DNA of 64,000 nucleotides. Source: Choristoneura fumiferana. Lineage: Eukaryota; Arthropoda; Insecta; Lepidoptera; Tortricidae. The stretch covers positions 4,489,652 to 4,553,651 of the forward strand of contig NC_133498.1 of NCBI RefSeq assembly GCF_025370935.1, written 5' to 3'. Of the stretch, positions 34,984 through 44,882 are shown one piece after another; the first letter of the stretch is position 1; the number at the start of each line of letters is the position of its first letter. The notes beneath the pieces are model-generated. The model saw nothing but the letters and a program-made list of their open reading frames with translations. It did no database searches and had not been told where the DNA came from. A program made the translations under genes and the position numbers.

Positions 34984-35882
34984 AAATATCCATAATATTA
35001 CAAATGTGAAAGTTTGTAAGTCTGTTTGTTTGTTACCTTTTAATGTCTAACAGCCTTATTCATAAAAAATCCTTAATTGAGGTTTGATCGGTCTGTTACT
35101 TAGCAGACTGATTAAGCTTAATAGACGGTTGTCAAGAAGTATGATTCATAAACACTTGCTAGCAGTCTGCTAGTTGTTGAGCTGCTGATAGACGGATTAG
35201 ACGCGTTATGTTGGCCACCTTGACAAATCAAAGACAAAAAATGGCCTAATCGATAATTAAAAAAAAAAAATTGACAGCAGTGACAGCAAATTACCAGGAA
35301 AAAAAAAATAAAAAGCGAGATGTTTGTTTTCCCGCCATTTCCGATCCGCATGTTTATGTTGTGCAAAAAGCCATAATTATGTTAATCATCCTTATTTTTA
35401 TTTCATATTTATTGTTGCTAATTTAGAGGATTTTTAAATACAAATTCCTGAAAATAAATTTTCCTGTTTTTTTTTAATCTGCGTAGCCCTGCCTTCACTA
35501 TAAATATCTTCGGTACCTATGGTTTTTTGCTCTAGTCAAAGTCAGCTGTTCAAACTTGTGGCGGCCATTTTGTCTAGCAGAGAGATAAAGGAGGGTCTAC
35601 GGTCCTCTAACTTTAGCAGAGCCTTGATCGACTGATTAGCGCTAACAGACGTTTATGAATCATGTTTTTTAGCATCGGGCCTTCAAGGAGCCTTCAAGGA
35701 GGCTCTAAATTTTTATGAATAAGGCTGTAAGCCACTGAACCAATTTAAATGTAATTCGGTATACAGTTAGTTTGAGTCCCGGGGAAGGGCATAGAATAAT
35801 TTTCTCCCGGAAAATTGCAAAGTTCAAGCAGGATAATGATAAACGAATTCTACGCGGACGAAGTCGCAGGCAACAGCTAGTT
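34984..35882 (-). repeat. R1t-related repeat split by a 677-bp insertion
   Basis: CTGTTTGTTTGTTACCTTTTA up to TGTCTAA at 35050 resumes at TAAGCCACTGAACCAA (35728). An uninterrupted relative at 43130-43165 reads CGTCTAAACTGCTGAACCG, so the break is an insertion. Confidence 0.75.
35051..35727. mobile_element. Non-autonomous DNA element with TAA target duplication
   Basis: CAGCCTTATTCATAAAAA at the left and TTTTTATGAATAAGGCTG at the right are inverted. TAA flanks both sides (35048-35050 and 35728-35730). Length is 677 bases with no transposase. A 3-bp TWA duplication is typical of PIF/Harbinger elements. Confidence 0.8.
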
Positions 35883-35930
35883 TCCTACGATTTTTTTTTT
35901 GCTTAACAACGTTATAACTTGTAATATACA

Positions 35931-36269
35931 GTGGGCCCTGTAACAGGAGCAAAAAATTAAAACACAGGTTCTGCTACTCAAATGGAACTACTTTAGTTCT
36001 GCAACTTTCAAAAATTAAGTAATTTTATCATTATGTTTATTTTAAACAAATTAATTGGTATTGTCAATGTACGACATTCAATAGTCTAAATGACATCGCC
36101 TGTCACGTAACAAAATGGCGGATTTCGCAATACATTGCTGGGCCAATTAAACTTTAAACTATAATAAAAATCATAATAAAAGTTATTTTCAAAAGTTGTT
36201 GAACTTAATTAGCTCAAGATGAAGAGTGGAAGCTGTGGTTTAATTTTTTGCTCCTGTTACAGGGCCCAC
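35931..36269. mobile_element. Inverted-repeat element (GTGGGCCCTGTAACAGGAGC ends)
   Basis: GTGGGCCCTGTAACAGGAGC and the following AAAAAATTAAAAC are matched by the complement ending at 36269. The inner TAGTTCTGCAACTTTCAAAA recalls the element at 56345-56733. Confidence 0.75.
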
Positions 36270-36714
36270 CTTGTATATTTAAAAACGCTTAATTAAGTAC
36301 TTTATTGTTTCGAACAAAATTATAGAATCTTAATGTATATCTTATTATAGCCGACAGTCTGCAACTGTGTGCAATCATTCACCTCAATGCTGGTTCCGAC
36401 ACCTATCTAGTGTGGAAATAAGGCTAACCACCAACTGATTGCTGGGTTTCCCTGCACAAGTATGTCACGGCGATGTGTATTTGTCTGTATTTCTACACAT
36501 CACCGAAAATCATAGCACACGAAATCATTACAACCGGATGGCTGAGTCAGGGTTGAGAAACATCTATTTGGCGAGATGAAGTAAGGTCCTAGTACCGTAA
36601 ACTGGGGTTACTTTAGGAAATTTTGGGGCTACTTTGAAAGAGGACCGTTTCGGAAAATGCTCTGTTGAGAAGAATCCGGCAAGTAACTCAATGAGGTATT
36701 TATTGTTAGATTTA

Positions 36715-36855
36715 GGGGCTGTTTCACCATCCATTGATTAGTGTTAACTGGCGGTTAGGTGTGATGCCGTCTCTATTTGTTTTGTTCGAATAGACGGAGA
36801 CGGCATCACATTTAACCGTTGGTTAACGCTAATCAATGGATGGTGAAACAGCCCC
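36715..36855. mobile_element. M141 MITE, copy 2
   Basis: 141 bases, nearly perfect palindrome. TTA duplication at 36712-36714 and 36856-36858. Confidence 0.85.
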
Positions 36856-36925
36856 TTAAAATGGTTATTAAACGCAAATATTCATAGCTCGATTGAGCAA
36901 AATGCAGTAAAAAGTTAGGTTATTT

Positions 36926-37205
36926 ATGAAGGTAGACAGGTATTTCAACGCCACAGATGGTCTAAAAAACAAGGACATTGCCCCTGCATTTTATAGTAAC
37001 CCTTTTTTCAAACACACGAACAAACGATGGCCACATGTATTCCCAGACCGATATGACCTTCAAGTTTTCAAGAAAAGAGCGTACTCCTACCTTAAAGGCC
37101 GGCAACGCACTTGTGACTCTTCTGATGTTGCAGGTGTGCATGGGCGACGGTAATCGATTACCATCAGGCGATCCGCCTGCTCGTTTGCCCCCTATACCAT
37201 AAAAA
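36926..37205 (+). pseudogene. Non-LTR retrotransposon 3' fragment
   Basis: An open frame ends with VFKKRAYSYLKGRQRTCD, the kind of C-terminal segment found in LINE reverse-transcriptase ORFs. It is followed by GTTGCAGGTGTGCATGGGCG and TTACCATCAGGCGATCCG, a 3' region recognisably related to that of family L3. It is a truncated remnant, not a host gene. Confidence 0.55.
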
Positions 37206-37212
37206 AAACACA

Positions 37213-37640
37213 AAGGATGAATTCTGGTTGAGTTCAAAACGCGTCAGTGTTGTGTGGTGGTGGTGACAGTTGGATTTGTGTGTGTTCTTAAGCAGCGTTT
37301 CCACCAATAATGTGCGAGGATGTGTTGCGAGGGATGTGTTTTTCATTAACCAATAGAAACGCTAATTTACACATCCTCGCACAGCACATCTCTGGTGGCA
37401 ACAGCTGAGCGGAGCGAGGCGAGGTAAATGAAGCGTTCCTATTGGTTAATGAAAAGCATATTCCTCGCAACACATCCTTGCACATCTCTGGTGGAAACGC
37501 TGCTTTACAGCGTGGAGGAGCTGCAAACACATTTGTTGCAGACGTAGCTATTTTAAGGTCGCGGGTGAGCAAACTAATTGTTTTAGTTCAATGGACCGGA
37601 CCGGATACGGACCTCCGCTAAGTAACGCCTGATTCAATAC
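37213..37640. mobile_element. CACCCGCGACC foldback element, interrupted
   Basis: GGTTGAGTTCAAAACGCGTC ... GTGTGTTCTTA, then after the nested MITE CAGCGTGGAGGAGCTGC ... GGTCGCGGGTGAGC and the end AAGTAACGCCTGATTCAAT. Confidence 0.75.
37291..37504. mobile_element. MITE of the GCGTTTCCACC family nested in foldback, TTA duplication
   Basis: AGCAGCGTTTCCACCAATAA to GGTGGAAACGCTGCT, 214 bases, flanked by TTA (37288-37290 and 37505-37507). An internal GAGCGGAGCGAGGCGAGG is diagnostic. This is the best-bounded copy of the family. Confidence 0.85.
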
Positions 37641-37645
37641 AATAA

Positions 37646-37786
37646 GGGGCTGTTTTACCATCCATTGAATAGTGTTAACCGACGGTTAAATGTGATGCCG
37701 TCTCCGTCTATTCGAACAAAACAAATAGAGACGGCATCACACCTAACCGCCAGTTAACACTAAGCAATGGATGGTGAAACAGCCCC
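37646..37786. mobile_element. M141 MITE, copy 3
   Basis: 141 bases with TAA at both sides (37643-37645, 37787-37789), in inverted orientation to copy 2. Confidence 0.85.
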
Positions 37787-37904
37787 TAATATAACAACAA
37801 ATACCTCATTGAGTTACTTGCCGGATTCTTCTCAACAGAGGCTTTTCCGAAACGGTGGTAGATTTTTTTTGAAATTTATATGTGCTACTTTAAGATATTT
37901 TGAC

Positions 37905-38111
37905 TTTGACTTTAAACATTCTTTGAGTCTGATCAAGCAACCAAGAGCAAATAACTCTAGAAAACATTTCTTACCCTATCGTGTTGTCAACTCGTGTCAT
38001 GCTCTCCTCGAATTTATGATAAGTGCACCTTCAGTGAACAGTTTTAAAAGTAGACTAGACAGACACTTAAAAAAAAAAACACGAGAATGCAGTGATACAC
38101 GCAGGTGGTAG
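37905..38111 (+). pseudogene. Reverse-transcriptase C-terminal remnant of LINE family L3
   Basis: The frame reads FLPYRVVNSCHALL then SAPSVNSFKSRLDRHLKKK, a conserved C-terminal end of Jockey/CR1-like LINE ORF2 proteins. It ends at TAG 38109-38111 just before the 3' region of L3. Upstream coding is missing, so it is a dead 5'-truncated copy. Confidence 0.65.
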
Positions 38112-38378
38112 GACCTTGTGCAAGGTCCGCCCGGATTGCTACCACCATCTTGCTCGCTAATCCTGCCGTGAAGCAGCAGTAATGGCACTGTTGTGTTTCG
38201 GCGTGGAGAGTAAGACAGCCGGTGAAATTACTGGCACTTGAGGTATCCCATCTTAGGCTTCTAGGTTGGCAACGCATCTGCAATACCCTTGGTGTTGCAG
38301 ATGTTTATGGGTGGTTTTGGTGATCTCTTACCATCAGGAGACCCACTTCCTCGTTTTCCATCAAGTCGAATAAAATTA
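38112..38378 (+). mobile_element. LINE L3 3' untranslated region, contiguous with its ORF end
   Basis: CCACCATCTTGCTCGCTAAT to TTTTCCATCAAGTCGAATAA. Because it follows the reverse-transcriptase end directly, it identifies the other L3 copies (25408, 34190, 41519, 46484, 46868, 50838) as 5'-truncated LINE tails, not independent SINEs. Confidence 0.7.
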
Positions 38379-38440
38379 AAACGCATCAGCTCTTACTTGA
38401 AATTTAAATACTACATTGTATGTTTAATATGTAATTTTAG

Positions 38441-38621
38441 CATCGCCTGCGTGTTGACAGCGATTGAAAGAAGATACGTCAATCGGGTAAACAGTGAAAG
38501 GCGGAGACCACGCGCCGGCGAGCGCGATCACCTGCGCGCGCGCCTGCCGCAAGACATAAGCGAATACCGATATGATATAGTTCTTGCAAGTAATTACAAC
38601 ACCCGGGACTTATCACCCTAA
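38441..38621 (+). other. Unassigned coding-like segment in intron 2
   Basis: After an acceptor-like TGTAATTTTAG a GC-rich open frame of 60 codons runs to TAA (38619-38621), reading VLTAIERRYVNRV ... ARLPQDISEYRYD ... LSP. It is arginine-rich, and its composition is unlike the surrounding AT-rich intron and unlike any repeat family I see here. In the phase of exon 2 it would meet a stop at once, so it is not a normal protease exon. It could be a terminal exon of another transcript, a captured gene fragment or chance. Confidence 0.25.
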
Positions 38622-38713
38622 AATCGAGCAATAATTATCTCCACGTTTCGGAACATAGAGAATCCCTTAAAATTAAAAAATCTCTGTAACTTGCCTTATG
38701 ATAAACAAATGGT

Positions 38714-38962
38714 ATGCCTTTTCCCAACTCAGGACACAATTCCCAAATGTTTTATTTGCCAACTTGTTTCATTTACCAACTCACAATTTTCTCCGAAACC
38801 AACAAAAAACAGTGTATTTTCTTATGGTTTTATATAGAACAAATTAGGTTAGGTTTGTTTTATGAAAGTCCCGAAAAAACATGGTTTCATAGAAAATCGT
38901 GAGTGGGAAAATGAAACTTGACAATGTTTCAACATTTGAGAATCGTGAGTTGGGAAAAGGCA
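38714..38962. mobile_element. Short inverted-repeat element (TGCCTTTTCCCAACTCA ends)
   Basis: TGCCTTTTCCCAACTCA at the left and TGAGTTGGGAAAAGGCA at the right are perfect partners. There are weaker pairings inside. Confidence 0.7.
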
Positions 38963-39040
38963 GCGAACCTAAACAAATAAATCATTCATTAATCATCCAT
39001 TCGGCCACATTGCAGTGGCCGTGGTCATGAGTACGTCATA

Positions 39041-39268
39041 GACGACCGGATGGTCAAGTGGTTAGAGAACCTGGGGTTCGATTCGCGGCCGAAGCAGATA
39101 TTTGTATGAATAATACGAATGTTTGTTCTCGGGTCTTGGATGTTCAATATGTATTTAAGTATGTATTTAGTATGTTTATCCGTTGCCTAGTATCCATAGT
39201 ACAAGATTTGCTTAGTTTGGGACTAGGCCAATTAGTGTGAAGTGTCCCATGATATTTATTTATTTATG
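39041..39268 (+). mobile_element. S2 SINE, near full length
   Basis: GACGACCGGATGGTCAAGTG (box A region), GGGGTTCGATTCGCGGCC (box B, internal loss before it), GATATTTGTATGAATAATAC, ending GATATTTATTTATTTAT. Confidence 0.8.
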
Positions 39269-39320
39269 AGTAGACAAGTAGTGTGTCTCGTTGTTTAGTG
39301 TGATGTTTCGAGTGTGGTAA

Positions 39321-39798
39321 CTGACAAGATTTCATTTTTTAACACCTGTAAATTACTACAGGAATCGAAACAGTTTTGCCTCCTGAACGTGGGAAAATAT
39401 TTATTAGAATTTATTTCCCCATATTTAAAAAAATACAAAAAAATAAAAATATATCTGAATTTAAATATAATGACCCGGATAATTGAATAAATAAATATCG
39501 GAAATATCTGAATTTGCCAAAAAAAAATCACCAGAAAAAGGAGCTGTCATAATTTTGATAACGTTTACGTCAGATTTGCGCGATATTTTTTTTTATAGAG
39601 ACTAGACAAAAGTAATGGATCTATTGTGTGGTAGTTTTGGAGTTATGCCCTTTTAAAATAAGCACATCTTAATAAAATTGTAATAAATAAATTAATAATC
39701 GTAGCGAAATTTTAAAAATATCAGCCTCTCTCTCTTTCCAAACAGAATACAGAGAACGAATCAAATCATAGTCTTAGAAATATGAAATCTTGTCAATT
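39321..39798. mobile_element. TTGACAAGATTTCAT-ended element, copy 2
   Basis: Same ends and body as 18188-18656. It carries an extra block at about 39461-39497 containing AATATAATGACCCGGATAA, the end motif of the element at 45930-46189, bracketed by repeated ATATCTGAATTT. Confidence 0.75.
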
Positions 39799-40019
39799 AG
39801 TCATGAGTGGAAATAACGACAGATTAAAGTAGTTTTGCAAAACACTAAAGCGAGTGAGCTTTTGTCGTGGTTGGTTATTATTTATCATTTTTTACCAGAC
39901 TTTTTTTTTAGTAGATACAATAAACTTGCCGAATATTTTTCTTATATTTTTATGCCAACCATTATCCAGTTACACGATCGTCTCTGCAGGACTAAAACTC
40001 TTCAACGGTTAATGGCATC

Positions 40020-40135
40020 GACTTGAAACTTGGTACGGTAAAGGACTTAAATCATAAGCCACCATGGTACCTTTTCAAAGGAAACATCATTACGATTTTC
40101 CTAGTTAATTAATGCGATGTCACTATGACGTTACG
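40020..40135. repeat. Diverged interspersed repeat (TCGACTTGAAACTTGGTAC)
   Basis: The run of motifs GGACTAAAACTCTTCAACGG, TCGACTTGAAACTTGGTAC at about 39990-40035 recurs at 47400-47455. Confidence 0.45.
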
Positions 40136-41259
40136 TACAAATCATATCATAATCAAACCTTCGTTGGGAATTCCGCTCGCGTCTTGTGTTTTGCGGCGCG
40201 CGCGTCGCTCTTCCGCCATTACGAAACGTAATCAAGGGCGCATGCTTCCTCCAATCACAGCCAATTATGCATGTGGGATATGGTGTCGTTACTGCCATTC
40301 CCTTTCCTGCTCTAAGCAAAAAAATCGTTTACTTCAGATTAATAATAATAATTATTATTATCTTGGGCAAATCACACTGATTAAACTAGCCCGTAATTCA
40401 AGCAGAGCTTGTACTACGGGTGCTAGACAACGGGTAGACATAAATATATATGTATAGGTATAATATATTACATGAATCTATTCATCCCACTTCACTCTAT
40501 ATTATAAATTCAAATTCTAAAATCTTTATTGCCACCAAATAAAATCCTTAAAGTTAAAAAGGTTAAACAGATAATGGGTAGTAAAAATATTAAAAATGTA
40601 ATTGTAAAAATAATAATAATAATAGTTTGAAGTCGGTGCCTCAGCACGAGCCAGCAGTAGTGATTGAACCCAAATATACGTGAAGATGAGGTAGACGACT
40701 ATAGTTTATTTTTCATGGTTTTTAGTGATAATTAGTGATTACGTAATAGTACTCGTTACCTAAATGGTCCCTTTTTCAGGTTCTTTACAATAACCCATTC
40801 TGGAGTAAATAAATCTCATTAGAGCAATATTACCTACCAGTTGATCTGAGAAAATAAACATATGGCTTTTTAACCACAAGGATGCCTCATGCTTGTAGCT
40901 CTGATGGCATTTTTATTCTTTACTATACATATCCGGTACACAATTGTTAAACTTTACGTTTCTTTTGTCAATTTGCATTAAAATAGTATGCTGATGCAAC
41001 TGTTTATGTAATTTTTCATATTATACGTTGGCCTACATGTGCATGGAATATTTATATTGTTTTGGTGATGACTTAGAAGATGGTTGAAATAACTCTAAAA
41101 TCAGTTCCAAAATAAATTATGTCAATTAACACGTTCACAGTCCGATGAGGCACATGTGCCTCATGGGTGGTTACATTGGTACGTCTATGTGGCACATGTC
41201 AATAAAGTATCTAAGTAGTATTACTAAGGGGACGTGTCTAAAAAAAGGCATTGCTTCTT

Positions 41260-41512
41260 TGCGCGATAGAATCCGGAATACGGAAATTCGTCGAAGAACT
41301 AAAGTCACCGACATAGCTGGAAAAATATGCAAGTTGAAGTAGCAATGGGCAGGCCATATTGCTAGAAGAACAGATAACCGTTGGGGGAGAACAGTCCTCG
41401 AGTGGAGACCACGAGCCGGAAGACGAAGCGTTGGCAGGCCTCCCGCCAGGTGGACTGACGACTTCGTGAGAGTTGCGGGAAACCGGTGGATGCAAGTGGC
41501 GAGTTGTCGTTC
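41260..41512 (+). pseudogene. RTE-type LINE reverse-transcriptase C-terminal remnant
   Basis: Reads RRRTKVTDIAGKICKLK, a stop, then QWAGHIARRTDNRWG, VLEWRPRAGRRSVGRP and ARWTDDFVRVAGNRWMQ. This is the well-known C-terminal tail of RTE/BovB-like LINE proteins. An in-frame stop at 41340-41342 shows it is dead. The element resumes at 41770 after a nested insertion. Confidence 0.75.
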
Positions 41513-41518
41513 ATTGTG

Positions 41519-41763
41519 CCCGGATTGTTACCACCATCTTGCTCGCTAATCCTGCCGTGAAGCAGCAGTGCTTGCATTGTGTTTCGGCGTGGAGAGTAAG
41601 ACAGCCGGTGAAATTACTGGCACGTGAGGTATCCCATCTTAGGCCTCTAGGTTGGCAACGCGTCTGCAATACCCCTGGTGTTGCAGATGCTTATGGGCGG
41701 TGGTGATCTTTTACCATCAGGAGACCCACTTGCTCGTTTGCTATCCAGTCGTATAAAAAAAAA
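41519..41763 (+). mobile_element. LINE L3 3' end inserted into the RTE remnant, with target duplication
   Basis: CCCGGATTGTTACCACCATC to an A-run. ATTGTG lies on both sides (41513-41518 and 41764-41769), a 6-base target-site duplication. Confidence 0.8.
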
Positions 41764-41769
41764 ATTGTG

Positions 41770-41833
41770 GCATTCTAAGGGGGACGCCTTTGTTCAGCAG
41801 TGGACGTCTTCCATCTGATGATGATGATGATGA
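41770..41833 (+). mobile_element. RTE LINE 3' UTR and (GATGAT)n tail, split from its ORF
   Basis: GGCATTCTAAGGGGGACGCC, TTTGTTCAGCAGTGGACGTC, then GATGATGATGATGATGAC. It continues the remnant at 41260-41512. Confidence 0.75.
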
Positions 41834-42085
41834 CACTGCTTCGGGACTATGAAACTGTTAAACATTCTGCTAATATTATTAGTGCCAGAGTTTGTGCCCT
41901 TGGCACAGCATGCTGCATTCGGTACCTAAGCCTGATTTTCAGACAAGAGTGGAGTAGCTATCGGTTATCGTTTGGTAATGGAGTAGGGACTAGGAGGCCC
42001 CAATGGATCACGGGGCCCTGGGCACAAAAAGTGAGTTTAAGAGTCGAAAAATTGTGGAAGCTACAAAACAGTGCATAAACTTATA

Positions 42086-42644
42086 ATAGTGGGTTATTGT
42101 CGTGGCCTGGAAGTAGGCAATTGCTGGCTGAGTATGAGTATTAAACGGACGAGCTTGCGAGTCCGTTTAACTAATACGAAGCCAGCAATGCTATTCCAGC
42201 CGAGACTAATATAAAGCTTTCCTCAAAAATGGTGAATAATTCTGAAATAGAATAAACTTTTTCTCAAAATATATTATAAAATTAAATTTTATTCCAATAT
42301 TTTTCTTATGCTTTCCCGCCTTTTTTCATTAAAAATAAACTGCAGGTGTATTTTTCCACCGAAAACACCACAAGCTATTTCAGTCAATAGAAAAAGTCCG
42401 GAGTTCCAACAAAATATCTGATACCGGCCATTAGACTTGGCTGTATACGACTTGTGCCAACATTTCCATGGCCTTTTTAACTTAAAAAAAAATGTGACTG
42501 ATCGCAGGCGCGTTTATTAATTATTGTCGAGCTAGCGCGCCTGCAATCTTTTTAACTTTTTAATTTTTCGCTGACCATAAACTATGCACGTCACCTTCTG
42601 ATATGTAAAGAATAATGTCAACTTTTCGGACATTTTTGAGAAAA
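42086..42644 (+). mobile_element. Non-autonomous element, copy 2 (inverse of 3517-4075)
   Basis: GTCGTGGCCTGGAAGTAGGC to GGACATTTTTGAGAAAAAAA. It contains a small extra hairpin AAACGGACGAGC...GAGTCCGTTT at 42144-42170 absent from the other copy. Confidence 0.7.
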
Positions 42645-42933
42645 AAACAAATAAACCACTACATACAAATAAATGAACAATTACTACTGTATGTCATTTC
42701 TATTCATCTTATTATGAGTTCGAGCACAATATTATTCAAAGTAAAGATCGACGCCTACTTAGCACCATGTCACAGATTCCATCACAACAAACAAGCCATA
42801 AGAAGCAAGTCGGTCAGCGGGCCGACTTTCCCCGGTGACGTAACTGTTACAGCACACTCGAGATGCAAGGCACGCTGCTGATCGATTGGATTGGCTTAGC
42901 TGTGCTTAATCATTGCTGTGGCATGGAGCATGA

Positions 42934-43042
42934 GCTACTACGAAATTCGAAAATCGAAGTCCGTCCCTATCACTCTCGTTTAAATATTATAAGCGTGAGC
43001 GGGACGGCAAGAAACGAAGTTCGAATTTTTCACTTCGTAAGG
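42934..43042. mobile_element. Palindromic MITE, CGAACTTCG family
   Basis: GAGCTACTACGAAATTCGAA, CACTCTCGTTTAAATATTAT, GAGCGGGACGGCAAGAAACG, TTCGAATTTTTCACTTCGTA. Confidence 0.65.
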
Positions 43043-43094
43043 GCCTCTAGGGCTACTCGTAGCGTTCTGCTCCGAGTGATCCGAAGTGAGATTT

Positions 43095-43230
43095 CCTAAC
43101 AATATAAATGCGAAAGTTTATAAGTCTGTTTGTTCTCTCATCACGTCTAAACTGCTGAACCGATTTAAATGAAATTCGGTATACAAATAGTTTGAGTCCC
43201 GGGGAAGGACATAAGATAGTTTTTATCGGG
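43095..43230 (-). repeat. R1t-related repeat
   Basis: CAATATAAATGCGAAAGTTT, CGTCTAAACTGCTGAACCG, GAGTCCCGGGGAAGGACATA. It serves as the uninterrupted reference for the insertion at 35051. Confidence 0.65.
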
Positions 43231-44084
43231 ATAGGATATAGAAAAAGTCGGATTTCAATCGGAATACTAATATTACAAAAAACGACGGCATACGAAGTGT
43301 CAATGAATTATTGTATTAAATTAAAGATATTTTCATATACATTAATACCGAACTTTATTATTAAGTGTATAAAATGAATTCACTGCGTACCTACATTTTT
43401 CCTAGGTGAGAGGCTCTGCTAACTAAACATCCAGTGATGTTCATAGATATCTACAATTTTGTACAGAACCTTTGGTACACGAATCGGAATAGCATTTGGA
43501 CGGTTAAAAAAAACATTTACTACCACATTAAAAAAAAACAAAAATACAATTAACATGCCTCAGGAACAAAATAAATAAAACGTAAATTAATTATTTTTCT
43601 ATCAATAGGTCGCATTTCTCAATCGATTCTCGTAAAATGTTATGAGCAGTTTTTTGAAAATTATCAAAAATGGCGGAACACACGTATGCGTTTATCCTAT
43701 TCCAAAATCGGGCAGAACAACAACCCACTTAATTTCACTGCCACATTTTCAAGTTCACAAGCCGCACTGAATAAAATAACAGCCGACCTGATTATATGCG
43801 TTAAAATGCATCACGCAGCCCACTGGTTAAGTTTCCTACTGTATTACACAACGTGTTATGTAGCTGGTGTGCTATGAGTTTTAATTGCAGGCTTCCGTAT
43901 TAAAATAGGTTAGCGGTTAAAGTTACCGCGAACTAAAAACGCAAGCTGTTTTCTCAGTTAGTTAATAGTAGATTTTGCCCGTGGCTTCGCACGCGTTAAG
44001 GTGCGTACATACTATTAAAACCCGACGCCATGCCACGCTTACGACACGCCATGCAACGCGTGGTAGTACTAAATATATAAATAT

Positions 44085-44240
44085 CATGGGACACTTGATA
44101 CCAATTGACCTAGTCCCAAACTAAGCAAAAATTGTACTATGGATACTAGGCAACGGATAAACATACTTATGTAGATAAATACATATTTAAATACATATGG
44201 AACATCCAAGATCGGGTCCAACATTCGTATTAAGTATACA
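44085..44240 (-). mobile_element. S2 SINE tail and body, head lost
   Basis: TATCATGGGACACTTGATAC, GGATACTAGGCAACGGATAA, AACATCCAAGATCGGGTCC on the complement strand. Confidence 0.7.
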
Positions 44241-44347
44241 GATACACCTACACTCACAGGTACAGGTACAGTCAGTACCTATTATAATCAGTCCCAAATA
44301 CAGGGTGTTTTGTTGGTATACTCGTTGCCTCAAACTGTAACCAGTAG

Positions 44348-44531
44348 CCTTAGTGTAAGTTTTCGGTTACAAAATACGTTTCGATCGTGTTCGCGTCAAA
44401 ATCTCAATTTGTATGGACACACGAACATCGCAAACGTCCCGCTAGAGGCGCTGTTCGTGTTTCCATATAAATTGAGATTGTAACGTGAACGCGATCGAGA
44501 CGTATTTTGTAACCGAAAACTTACACTAAGG
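44348..44531. mobile_element. Palindromic element (CCTTAGTGTAAGTTTTCGG ends)
   Basis: CCTTAGTGTAAGTTTTCGG and the following TTACAAAATACGT are matched by the complement ending at 44531. Arms are about 47 bases with a few mismatches. Confidence 0.8.
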
Positions 44532-44564
44532 TACAGACGTAGATTCAAGTGCTATGAACCAATA

Positions 44565-44882
44565 TTAAAACAAATTGTTAAATTTTAATGAACTACCAGA
44601 ACGTAATTAATTTTTGTTTTTTTTTCGAGCAGCAATATAATGTATACAAGAATTTGATACGAGAGAGAAGCGTTCTGTGGCAGCTGTCATGTCAACTAGT
44701 GTGAAGTTTAGAATAAAAACAAAGTAGTATGACGTAGTGATACATTGCGTGCTAATTTAATTTTATAAGAAAAATAACAAGTCGCAATTTTTTACTGAAA
44801 CATAATTATTATATAGTTTTTATTAGGGCCTCCACTAACAGCTAGCCTTAAAGTTTGAGGTTGTATCAAAAATACACGCTGT
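44565..44882 (-). mobile_element. Element related to 54184-54472, inverted copy
   Basis: TCGAGCAGCAATATAATGTA, TTGATACGAGAGAGAAGCG, GTTTGAGGTTGTATCAAAAA and TACACGCTGT have their complements in the copy at 54184. Confidence 0.6.

Larger units (their letters stand above)
36643..37857. repeat. Large inverted structure: two 212-bp arms each holding an M141 MITE
   Basis: Left arm 36643-36855 is a 72-base unique part (AACTCAATGAGGTATTTATT) followed by M141. Right arm 37646-37857 is M141 followed by the same part in inverse. The centre (36856-37645) holds a LINE fragment and a foldback element with a nested MITE. Confidence 0.75.
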
